Source: Acidobacteria bacterium 28-1
GTDB lineage: Bacteria; Acidobacteriota; Blastocatellia; Pyrinomonadales; Pyrinomonadaceae
Reading direction: 5' to 3'
Assembly (NCBI GenBank): GCA_002050365.1
Contig: MWYZ01000072.1
Span: 1 to 39,929 of the forward strand
Length of the DNA: 39,929 nt
Position numbers and translations under genes: made by a program. The notes under the pieces are model-generated. The model did no database searches and was not told where the DNA came from. It saw only the letters and a list, made by a program, of their open reading frames with translations. Position 1 is the first letter of the stretch. Each line of letters opens with the position of its first letter. Of this stretch, positions 16,761 through 23,945 are shown one piece after another.

Positions 16761-17708
16761 TTAAATTGCGTTTATAAAATCGCGCACTTTTTTCATATCT
16801 TCCCAAGTTTCGCGTTTCTTGCTTGGGTCGCGCAGAAGATAAGCTGGATGAAATGTCGGCATCACTTTTACGCCGAAATAATCTTGAAACTCGCCGCGCA
16901 ATTTTGTGATTCCAACTTTCGTTTCAAGCAAATTCTGCGTCGCCGTATTTCCCAAAACCACAATTACTTTCGGACGCACGACGGCAATTTCCCGCAACAG
17001 AAATTGTTTGCAAACATTTGCTTCGGCTTGCGTCGGCGTGCGGTTATTCGGCGGACGGCAGCGATTGACATTGCCGACAAGTACGTCTTCGCGCTTGAGT
17101 CCGATTGATTCGATAATTTTGTTCAAAAGCTGCCCGGCGCGTCCGACAAACGGAACACCTTCCGCATCTTCATTTGCGCCAGGTGCTTCACCGACAAACA
17201 TTAAATCCGCCTTTAAATTTCCTGTACTATGGACAATTTTTGTTCGTCCTTGGTGCAGCGGACAACGTATGCAATCGCCGATGTCCAGACGAATTTCTTC
17301 AATCGTTTCCGTTGATTCGGGCAAAGTTTGCGTTATTTCACCAAACAGAGTCGGCATTTCTTCGGTTATTATTTTCGGCATTTCTAATTCCCTCGCTGGT
17401 TCTTTAATTGGATTTGTCGGATAAGAATTGCGTTTTGGCAACGTCGGCAGACGCGATAATTTTGTAGATTCAAGAAGACTTTGGCGCGTCGAAGAGTTTT
17501 CGACAATCGAAATTTTCGGTTTTGCCGATTCAATCGTCGGCAAATTAAAATCCGGCGGCGCAAAACGCTCTAATTTTTCCTGCTGAACTTTGAACTTTGA
17601 ACTTTGAACTTCAGGCAAATCTACACTGAAATTTTCCGCGCCGAGTTCCTGAAAGTAAAGAACTTGTTCTTTTATATCGGCAAGTAATGTGGAAATTTCG
17701 TTTTGCAT
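16761..17708 (-). CDS. udg: Family-4 uracil-DNA glycosylase (4Fe-4S)
   Basis: 315 residues. It excises uracil from DNA to start base-excision repair. The C-terminal about 190 residues are canonical: CIRCPLHQGRTK, LMFVGEAPGANEDAEG, FVGRAGQLL, VGNVNRCRPPNNRTP, NVCKQFL and PTFHPAYLLRDPSKKRETW. The Cys pattern (CxxC, CRPP, C before KQF) supplies the iron-sulphur cluster. About 125 N-terminal residues form a low-complexity linker with a short helical start; it contains a translated heptamer array (17585-17611, reading SSKFKVQ). It is a paralogue of the cluster-less protein at 14041. Confidence 0.95.
   Translation of the reverse strand: MQNEISTLLADIKEQVLYFQELGAENFSVDLPEVQSSKFKVQQEKLERFAPPDFNLPTIESAKPKISIVENSSTRQSLLESTKLSRLPTLPKRNSYPTNPIKEPARELEMPKIITEEMPTLFGEITQTLPESTETIEEIRLDIGDCIRCPLHQGRTKIVHSTGNLKADLMFVGEAPGANEDAEGVPFVGRAGQLLNKIIESIGLKREDVLVGNVNRCRPPNNRTPTQAEANVCKQFLLREIAVVRPKVIVVLGNTATQNLLETKVGITKLRGEFQDYFGVKVMPTFHPAYLLRDPSKKRETWEDMKKVRDFINAI
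17585..17611. repeat. Heptamer (GAACTTT) array inside the udg reading frame
   Basis: Nearly four perfect GAACTTT units. On the coding strand it gives the peptide EVQSSKFKVQQ in the disordered N-terminal region of the glycosylase. Confidence 0.88.
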
Positions 17709-17774
17709 TTTCTTTTACTACAGATTTACATAGGTAACTCAAATAATAAAACAAGATTTACAGATAGATTTAGT

Positions 17775-17977
17775 AAATTATGTGAATCAACACTAAAAAT
17801 AAAAAGTCATTTGTTAGTCGGGAGCGCAGGCATCTTGCCTGCCAGATTGCATTAGCAATCTAAAGTGGCTGATAATCGGCAATTCGACGACGCTCCACTC
17901 CCGTGCAGGCAAGATGCCTGCGCTCCCGACTAAAACACTTTCTTGTATTAACTTTTTAGTATTGATTCACATAAATT
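17775..17977. repeat. Nested palindromic element (MITE/REP-like), 29-bp perfect inner inverted repeat
   Basis: Inner arms 17814-17842 and 17905-17933 are perfect 29-base inverted repeats; each arm is itself a hairpin (GCAGGCATCTTGCCTGC). A third small hairpin (AGATTGC/GCAATCT, 17844-17861) lies in the loop. An outer pair (TTATGTGAATCAA with ACTAAAAA, 17778-17798, and its inverse at 17953-17974) has one mismatch. There is no open frame. The overall design is that of a non-autonomous mobile element or REP cluster between udg and coaBC. Confidence 0.85.
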
Positions 17978-18000
17978 ATTTTGTGTTTATCTGCGCCAAT

Positions 18001-19278
18001 TTATGGATAAATTTTCTTTCTCAATTTTATCACTTCGTCGAGAATTTTGTCTGCCATCGCTTGCTTCGACATCAATGGAATTTCGATTTTTTCATCGCTT
18101 CGGCGTTTCAGAATAGTCGCTATATTCGTATCGCTATCGAATCCTGCGCCGTTGAGCGTGATGTCGTTAGCGACGACCATATCGAGATTTTTCTTTTCCA
18201 ATTTTGATTTCGCATAACTGATAACATCATTTGTTTCCGCTGCAAAGCCGACAACCAACAAGCCATTGTGGCGATTCTTTGAAACAGTAGCCAAAATATC
18301 AGAAGTTTTTTCGAGTTCCAAAGTTAAAAAATCTTGATTCGTTTTTTTGATTTTTGCGTCCGAGACATTTTTCGGACGATAATCGGCAACCGCCGCCGCA
18401 CCGACAAAAACGGTTGCATTCGGCAACTCTTTCATCACCGCTTGAAACATTTCTTCCGCCGAAACTGCGCGAACAACTTTTACACTGTTAGGCGGTTTGA
18501 CGCTCGTTGTTCCGCACACGACTGTTACATCTGCACCGCGCTTTTGCGCCGCGTCTGCAATCGCAAAACCCATTTTTCCCGACGAATGATTAGAGATAAA
18601 TCTAATCGGATCAATCGCCTCGCGCGTTCCGCCAATGGTAATTAAAAAACTTTCACCTTTTAAGTCTTGAGTCTTGAATCTTGAGTCTTGAGTCAAATCA
18701 ATTTGACTTTGAACTTTGGACTTTGAACTTTGAACTAAAAGCTGTAGGGCTTGCGCGACAATATTCTCGACATCTTCGAGTTTTCCCGTTCCGACCGTTC
18801 TACAAGCTAATTCGCCCGCCACAGGCGCGACAAAAAACACGCCGTCTGATTTTAGCTTATCAATGTTCCGTTGGCTTGCGGTATGTTCCCACATTGTCGT
18901 GTTCATCGCGGGGGCAATTAAAACCGGCGCGTTTGAAGCGAGATAAGTCGAAGATAGAAAATCGTCGGCAATGCCGTTCGCAAATTTAGCGATGATATTT
19001 GCGGTTGCGGGAACGATTAAAAGTAAATCTATCGTTTGCGAAAAATTGATGTGAGCAATCGGGTCGGGATTCTCTGGCTCGTAATCGTCAACAAAAACAT
19101 AACTTTCGGTCAAAGCGCGAAACGTCAACGGCTGCACGAATTCGGTTGCGTGTTTGGTCATCGCCACGCGCACTTCGCAATCGTTTTTTTGCAAAAGACG
19201 CAAAACTTCAATCGCTTTGTAAGCGGCAATTCCGCCCGAAACGCCTAAACCAACTCGATATTTTTTGGTTTCCGACAT
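18001..19278 (-). CDS. coaBC: Bifunctional phosphopantothenoylcysteine decarboxylase / synthetase
   Basis: 425 residues from ATG 19278 (MSETKKYRVGLGVSGGIAAYKAIE). CoaC decarboxylates and CoaB forms phosphopantothenoylcysteine in coenzyme A synthesis. The CoaC half shows GVSGGIAAYK, IVPATANIIAKFANGIADD, VLIAPAMNTTMW and a Cys near CRTVGTGK. The CoaB half shows ITIGGTREAIDPIRFISNHSSGKMG, VGAAAVADYRP and VGFAAET. The domain junction (about 192-220) contains two back-to-back heptamer arrays translated as QSSKSKVQSQ and TQDSRFKTQD, unusual for this essential enzyme. Gene order around it is not a known coaBC operon. Confidence 0.96.
   Translation of the reverse strand: MSETKKYRVGLGVSGGIAAYKAIEVLRLLQKNDCEVRVAMTKHATEFVQPLTFRALTESYVFVDDYEPENPDPIAHINFSQTIDLLLIVPATANIIAKFANGIADDFLSSTYLASNAPVLIAPAMNTTMWEHTASQRNIDKLKSDGVFFVAPVAGELACRTVGTGKLEDVENIVAQALQLLVQSSKSKVQSQIDLTQDSRFKTQDLKGESFLITIGGTREAIDPIRFISNHSSGKMGFAIADAAQKRGADVTVVCGTTSVKPPNSVKVVRAVSAEEMFQAVMKELPNATVFVGAAAVADYRPKNVSDAKIKKTNQDFLTLELEKTSDILATVSKNRHNGLLVVGFAAETNDVISYAKSKLEKKNLDMVVANDITLNGAGFDSDTNIATILKRRSDEKIEIPLMSKQAMADKILDEVIKLRKKIYP
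18662..18736. repeat. Two adjacent heptamer arrays (GTCTTGA and ACTTTGA) inside coaBC
   Basis: 18662-18694 is about 4.5 units of GTCTTGA (one variant, ATCTTGA). 18705-18736 is about 4.5 units of ACTTTGA (one ACTTTGG). Both fall in the linker between CoaC and CoaB and keep the reading frame. Confidence 0.88.
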
Positions 19279-19287
19279 AAAAATCAA

Positions 19288-19325
19288 TCACAGATTAACA
19301 CAAACGGAAGCGGATAAAAACAGAT
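19288..19325. repeat. CACAGATTAACAC-type interspersed motif between coaBC and the unknown gene
   Basis: CACAGATTAACACA, then GGATAAAAACAGATGG, is a degenerate copy of a motif also at 28349-28378 (CACAGATGAATACAGATAAACG). It occupies the divergent 105-bp spacer. Origin and role unknown. Confidence 0.4.
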
Positions 19326-19383
19326 GGGAATATTCCGTCGCAGCAAATAAAAATTATGTTAAGATGTTCAAAGCAAAGAGAAA

Positions 19384-19740
19384 ATGATTGAGCAACCGAG
19401 TTTATTTGAAGCAGAGCCCGCCGCGTTCGATATCGAACGAATTTTGCTTTATGCGTTAGGCGAATTTCAATCGCGCGGAAAGGTTCTGGCTAATCGAGAA
19501 CTTGCGTTAGACAGACTGCGCGGCGCGTTCAAACGCGCGACTGAAAAGTTTGAAGTTGAAGAATTCTCTGATGAGAAGATTGCTAATGCTTTGGAAAAGC
19601 TCAATGCTAAAGTAATCAAAGTTCCGAATTTTGTTGCCAAACATCCGTTTCGCGTAACGATTCAAGAAGATTTAGCTGAACAAGCCAAGCAAATTTATCA
19701 AGATTCTTTAGATAATGAAGGAAAGCATCAAAAATACTGA
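19384..19740 (+). CDS. Protein of unknown function upstream of the prenyl synthase
   Basis: 118 residues. Not recognised. It begins MIEQPSLFEAEPAAFDIERIL, then a mixed helical, highly charged body (about one third K/R/D/E) ending AEQAKQIYQDSL. No signal peptide, membrane span or cysteine. In the middle, NALEKLNAKVIKVPNFVAKHPFRV looks like a small winged or alpha/beta unit. The last 26 bp overlap the start of the prenyl synthase, so the pair is probably translated together. xseB often occupies this position next to ispA, but the sequence does not resemble XseB. Confidence 0.7.
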   Translation: MIEQPSLFEAEPAAFDIERILLYALGEFQSRGKVLANRELALDRLRGAFKRATEKFEVEEFSDEKIANALEKLNAKVIKVPNFVAKHPFRVTIQEDLAEQAKQIYQDSLDNEGKHQKY

Positions 19741-20614
19741 TTTGCGGCTTTACGTCGAAAGACAGAAACCTCAAATCGAAAATGCCTTGCGCGAATATTT
19801 GCCGCTTGCGCCCGCGAGCATCGAAACGCAGTTTAACGAAGCGACTCGTTACGCCTTGTTTTCGGGCGGTAAAAGATTACGACCCGTTTTGACTTTGCTC
19901 GGTGCGGAACTTGTCGGCGGGAAATCCGATTTGGTTTTACCGCCTGCCGTCGCCGTTGAGTTTGTTCATACGAGTTCGCTGATTTTCGATGATTTGCCGT
20001 GTATGGACAATGCAAACGAGCGGCGCGGCAAAACTTCTCTTCACGAAAAATTTGGCGAAGGTTTGGCGGTTCTTGTGGCAATCGGATTTCTCAACGCTTC
20101 TTACGGTTTAGTTTTTGCTAATCACCGAGAAATGCCCGAACGCGCGATGCAGGCGCACGCGGAAATTGTCGAATGCGTCGGCGCGGCGGGGATGGTCGGC
20201 GGGCAGTCAATTGATTTGGCGCTGGCGAAAGGCGCGGGCGTGATTAAACATTCTGATTTTGAAACGGAATCAATCAGAAATTTAAAAACATCGGCGTTGA
20301 TGCGGCTCGCGTTAAGAATTGGAGCGATTTTGGCGGGCGCAAATTATCTCGAACTCGCTAATCTTTCGCGTTTTGCCGAACTGCTCGGCGATGCTTACCA
20401 ATTGTCAGATGATTTGATTGATTTTGAAGAGGACGGCGAACTTTTTGAGACAAACAAAACTTTTGCCATCAATGAGGGACAAGATTCGGCGCGGTTGAAA
20501 TTGAAAACAATAGTTGAAGAAGCCAAGCGCGTTTTAATTGAGAATTTTCCCTCGAACGAAGCCAGAAGTTGTTTGATTCAGTTGACGGATTATCTGGCGG
20601 AAAGGAAGGTTTGA
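19715..20614 (+). CDS. ispA: Short-chain polyprenyl diphosphate synthase (farnesyl/geranylgeranyl type)
   Basis: 299 residues. It condenses isopentenyl diphosphate with allylic diphosphates to give C15-C20 prenyl chains. First Asp-rich motif DDLPCMD at 92-98, second DDLID at 232-236, plus GGKRLRPVLTLL and GGQSIDL. The window also encodes a squalene/phytoene synthase two genes downstream, the probable consumer of the product. Product chain length cannot be settled by eye. Overlaps the preceding gene by 26 bp. Confidence 0.93.
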   Translation: MKESIKNTDLRLYVERQKPQIENALREYLPLAPASIETQFNEATRYALFSGGKRLRPVLTLLGAELVGGKSDLVLPPAVAVEFVHTSSLIFDDLPCMDNANERRGKTSLHEKFGEGLAVLVAIGFLNASYGLVFANHREMPERAMQAHAEIVECVGAAGMVGGQSIDLALAKGAGVIKHSDFETESIRNLKTSALMRLALRIGAILAGANYLELANLSRFAELLGDAYQLSDDLIDFEEDGELFETNKTFAINEGQDSARLKLKTIVEEAKRVLIENFPSNEARSCLIQLTDYLAERKV

Positions 20615-20642
20615 AGTAAAAAGTAAAAAGTAAAAAGTAAAG
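20615..20642. repeat. Heptamer (AGTAAAA) direct array after ispA
   Basis: Four AGTAAAA units starting at the base after the ispA TGA. No inverted arm was found; this is a one-arm example. Confidence 0.85.
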
Positions 20643-20671
20643 AACAATTTTAACCGAAAGGAATCAATAAA

Positions 20672-21331
20672 ATGACGACAGCAGTTTTAACAAATTACTC
20701 CGAAATAACTTCTCAACTTCCGGCGGGCAGCGACATATTTTTACGCGGGCAGACTTGGGAGAATTACGAAGTAATCCTCGAATCGGTCGGCGAAGCAAGT
20801 GGTTTGCGGATTAGCTTCGACGGCAGAAACGTAAAAATTATGACACTTTCAACCAAACACGAAAAATATGTCAGATTTATCGAAATGATTATCACAACAC
20901 TAAGTTTGAAAATCAGAAAAAGAATTTTGCATTTCGGCTCGGCGACAATAAAATCTTCGTGTCAGGAACGCGGCTCCGAGCCGGATTGTTGTTTTTACGT
21001 GCAGAACGCCGAACTTGTCGCCGACAAAGACACGATTGATTTTAGCCGCGATGTTCCGCCGGATATTGTCGTCGAAATTGATATTCATCATTCTTCGATG
21101 GAAAAGTTCGAGATTTATTCTAAACTGCGAGTTCCTGAATTCTGGCTGTATGACGGCGAACGACTGCGAATCTACCGATTTGAAAGTGAAAACTATGTTG
21201 CCGTGAAAAAAAGTTTGGCGTTGCCGATTTTAAGCGACGATATTTTGACAGATTTTCTAAACAGCCTGCAAACTTCCGACCAATTCGAAATTTTATTAGA
21301 GTTTGAAAAATGGTTGGACAGTCAAAATTAA
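20672..21331 (+). CDS. Uma2-family (DUF820) PD-(D/E)XK nuclease-fold protein
   Basis: 219 residues with the Uma2 pattern: an N-terminal helix, YEVILE, GLRISFDGRNVKIM, STKHEKY, then the nuclease core EPDCCFYVQNA and PPDIVVEIDIHHSS, followed by KFEIYSKLRVPEFWLYD. The Asp of EPD and the Glu of VVEID are the likely metal ligands. Uma2 proteins are abundant in cyanobacteria and Acidobacteriota and their substrate is unknown. AAAGGA lies upstream of the ATG. It is immediately adjacent (zero spacing) to the squalene-synthase gene, although no functional link is known. Confidence 0.9.
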   Translation: MTTAVLTNYSEITSQLPAGSDIFLRGQTWENYEVILESVGEASGLRISFDGRNVKIMTLSTKHEKYVRFIEMIITTLSLKIRKRILHFGSATIKSSCQERGSEPDCCFYVQNAELVADKDTIDFSRDVPPDIVVEIDIHHSSMEKFEIYSKLRVPEFWLYDGERLRIYRFESENYVAVKKSLALPILSDDILTDFLNSLQTSDQFEILLEFEKWLDSQN

Positions 21332-22234
21332 ATGCCAAGTTCCTCGAACGAAATCGAAAAAGCCTACCGATACTGCGAAACTGTAACTAAAACTCATGCC
21401 AAAAGTTTCTACTTCGCCGCTAAATTTCTCCCGAAACCGAAACGACAAGCCGTTTATCCGATTTACGCTTTTTGCCGCCACGTTGACGACGCGGTTGACG
21501 ACGCGGAAAGTTCAAGCGAGGAAAAAGTTGTCGAAGCGATTGAAAAATGGAAAGCGATTTTAGATGAAATTTATCAAATCGCCGAAACTAAAGACCAAAG
21601 ACCGAAGACCAAAGACCAAAATCTCGTTTTATTTGCTTGGCAAGATTTACTTGAAACACACAAAATTCCGCAGAATCTGCCGCTCGAATTGATGCAGGGC
21701 GTTTTAATGGACACGCACACGAAACGCTATGAAACTTTCGATGAACTTTATATTTATTGTTACCGCGTCGCTTCGACCGTCGGATTGATGTCGTCGGAGA
21801 TTTTGGGTTATTCGGACAAAATCGCGCTCCGTTATGCCGAAGCGTTGGGAATTGCGATGCAGTTGACGAACATTCTAAGAGATATGAAAGAAGACGCGGC
21901 AATTGGCAGAATTTATCTGCCGCAGGAGGATTTGCGGAAATTTGGAGTTTCTAAAGAACAGATTCTCGCGGGTGAAATCAATGATAACTTTATCGAAATG
22001 ATGAAGTTTCAAATCGGACGCGCCAGAGATTATTACCGAACGGGCGAAAAGGGAATCAGTCTGCTGGAAAAAGATTCGCGCTTTACGGTTTTGCTGGCAT
22101 CGAGAATATACGCCAGAATTTTAGACGAAATTGAACGACAAAACTACGATGTTTTCACGCGCCGCGCTCATACGACATTTGCACAGAAACTTCTTTCAAT
22201 TCCGAAAATCTGGCGTGAAGTGAAAAAATTATAA
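21332..22234 (+). CDS. hpnD: Squalene/phytoene synthase family (presqualene diphosphate synthase HpnD-like)
   Basis: 300 residues. Head-to-head prenyl condensation from farnesyl diphosphate; in HpnC/D/E bacteria, HpnD makes presqualene diphosphate for hopanoids. It contains HAKSFYFAAKFLP, YAFCRHVDDAVDD (first Asp motif at 52-57) and LTNILRDMKEDAAIGRIYLP (second motif Asp184 and Asp188). HpnD is the best fit, but CrtB or HpnC cannot be excluded. A heptamer array (21590-21620) is translated between helices (ETKDQRPKTKDQN). The stop overlaps the convergent M15 gene by 6 bp. Confidence 0.9.
   Translation: MPSSSNEIEKAYRYCETVTKTHAKSFYFAAKFLPKPKRQAVYPIYAFCRHVDDAVDDAESSSEEKVVEAIEKWKAILDEIYQIAETKDQRPKTKDQNLVLFAWQDLLETHKIPQNLPLELMQGVLMDTHTKRYETFDELYIYCYRVASTVGLMSSEILGYSDKIALRYAEALGIAMQLTNILRDMKEDAAIGRIYLPQEDLRKFGVSKEQILAGEINDNFIEMMKFQIGRARDYYRTGEKGISLLEKDSRFTVLLASRIYARILDEIERQNYDVFTRRAHTTFAQKLLSIPKIWREVKKL
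21590..21620. repeat. Heptamer (AAAGACC) array inside the squalene-synthase frame
   Basis: Four AAAGACC/GAAGACC units and a partial fifth. They encode KDQRPKTKDQ in a surface loop between the first Asp motif and the next helix. Confidence 0.88.
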
Positions 22235-22996
22235 ATTTGGAAGCCAAAAAAAACGTCCGCCGTCGGAAATTTTTTTAAGACCCAGTTTTGAAAGTTGATT
22301 TTCGAGAACGCCCAAAAAAGTAAAATGCGGCAAATCCGACACGACAGTTTGAAACCAACCGTGTTCGGCTAAAACGTCGCGCACCATTGAATCGCCGTGT
22401 TCATTGACATCGAGCGCGAGCATTGAAAGATGTTGTGAAGTTCCGGGCGGCGCGACTGAATAAATTATTGATTTTGATAAATCCTTACTGCAAAACATTC
22501 CTTGCGATTCTAGTTTGAAAATCTCCGAAACTTGCTTAAACGGCGAAAGCGAAAGAATTCTTGACGCATCCGCTTTGTTCAACGCTCCTTTTTCAACCCA
22601 ATGTGAAATTCCCGGATTAACGCGGCTCGCCCAAAGTGTAACCGTATCAGCATAATTTCTTTTGGCGGCATCTGCACCGCGGGGCGTAATAGTCAAACTA
22701 TTTTGTTCGGCTTCTGAAATAGCGTCTTCAAAATTTTTCATCGCCGCCGTTTGCAATTCAACTGCAAAACCGCCAATGTTTTTTTTCGATTTGGACAAAC
22801 TCGCTTGATACGCCGAAACTTCACGTTCGCTTTTGAAAATAACCGTTTTTGGCGGAATTACGCCGCGGGCGACGAATAACGCGCCATATTCTTTCAATAA
22901 TCTTTGTCCGACGGCATCGGTCGGTTGGTTGAAATCCTTCGGCAAATTAACAATATATTCGTTTAATTTTATTTTGATTTTGTTAGTTTTATTCAC
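22229..22996 (-). CDS. M15-type D-alanyl-D-alanine carboxypeptidase-like protein
   Basis: 255 residues, GTG start at 22996. The C-terminal part has the VanY/M15B pattern: VAPPGTSQHLSMLALDVNE supplies the S-x-H-x6-D zinc site, and DLPHFTFLGV supplies the final zinc His. It would trim peptidoglycan stem peptides. The N-terminal 100 residues are not recognised. There is no signal peptide in this frame, odd for a wall enzyme; a missed upstream start or a non-secreted role are alternatives. Two further wall enzymes follow divergently (M23, YkuD). Confidence 0.75.
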   Translation of the reverse strand: MNKTNKIKIKLNEYIVNLPKDFNQPTDAVGQRLLKEYGALFVARGVIPPKTVIFKSEREVSAYQASLSKSKKNIGGFAVELQTAAMKNFEDAISEAEQNSLTITPRGADAAKRNYADTVTLWASRVNPGISHWVEKGALNKADASRILSLSPFKQVSEIFKLESQGMFCSKDLSKSIIYSVAPPGTSQHLSMLALDVNEHGDSMVRDVLAEHGWFQTVVSDLPHFTFLGVLENQLSKLGLKKISDGGRFFWLPNL

Positions 22997-23085
22997 TTCG
23001 CATTTAATTCGACGTTTTCGGTAATATACCTAAACAAATTAAACAGCTGAATTTTGTCTTGCTGTATTTCCCATAAAAAACTAGA

Positions 23086-23808
23086 ATGCAGTTAATGAAT
23101 CGGTCTGTTTCAATCTTCAGAAAAACTATTCTAACTGCATATTTGTTAGCGATTCACTTGCTGGCTTTTCTCTTCGTCTTTCAAAATTACATCCGTCCAC
23201 ATTTTACTCTGCCCGAAAATTACACGGAGAATGTTTTTGACCCGACGGAAAGAACATCCGTCCCGACTCCTCTGCCGATTCCGTCAATTGTCGAAGTGGC
23301 AGAATCGCCAACGTCAGCGGAAATTAATACGAATCAAACGCAAAATAACGTAACCACTGATTCTCCGACATCGCTTATGATACCTGTTGTCGGTATCAAA
23401 CGTGAACAACTGCAAGATACTTTTTCTGCTTCTCGTTCGCAGGGGCGCGTTCACAACGCGATAGATATTATGGCACCGCTCGGAACTCCCGTCGCTGCCG
23501 TCGCCGACGGAGAAATCGCCAAGTTTTTTGACAGCGAGCGCGGCGGAATTACGATTTATCAATACAGTTCCGACAAAAAATTTGTCTATTATTACGGGCA
23601 TCTGCAAAAACGCGCTGAGAATCTCTCAGAAAAGGATTACGTAAGGCGCGGAACGGTTATCGGATACGTCGGCGATACGGGGAATTCGGGCGCGGGAAAT
23701 TATCATCTGCATTTTTCAATCGCAATTTTGGACGACCCGAAGCGAATTTTTGACGGCACGGAAATAAATCCTTATCCGCTTTTGAAAGACGCGCTCGAAT
23801 CTCGTTAA
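23086..23808 (+). CDS. Membrane-anchored M23 (LytM) peptidase
   Basis: 240 residues. One N-terminal membrane segment (about residues 12-32, ILTAYLLAIHLLAFLFVF), a Thr/Pro/Asn-rich linker, then an M23 peptidase domain. Zinc-site HNAIDIMAP, then GTPVAAVADGEIAKF, YYGHL, the glycine-rich RRGTVIGYVGDTGNSG and YHLHFSI. HxxxD plus HLH indicates an intact catalytic site. It cleaves peptidoglycan peptide crosslinks or activates an amidase in the periplasm. No strong ribosome site; ATG 23095 is an alternative start. Confidence 0.9.
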   Translation: MQLMNRSVSIFRKTILTAYLLAIHLLAFLFVFQNYIRPHFTLPENYTENVFDPTERTSVPTPLPIPSIVEVAESPTSAEINTNQTQNNVTTDSPTSLMIPVVGIKREQLQDTFSASRSQGRVHNAIDIMAPLGTPVAAVADGEIAKFFDSERGGITIYQYSSDKKFVYYYGHLQKRAENLSEKDYVRRGTVIGYVGDTGNSGAGNYHLHFSIAILDDPKRIFDGTEINPYPLLKDALESR

Positions 23809-23945
23809 ACCGCTTATCTTTTGCAACTCTAATTAAAAATTTTACTTCTAAAACCATTCGCATTCGAGGCACAAGTCTTGCTTCGTGCGGAGTGTCGAAA
23901 ATAGGGTTGTATTAAATTAGAACTAGAACACTTAAGGAACAAAAA

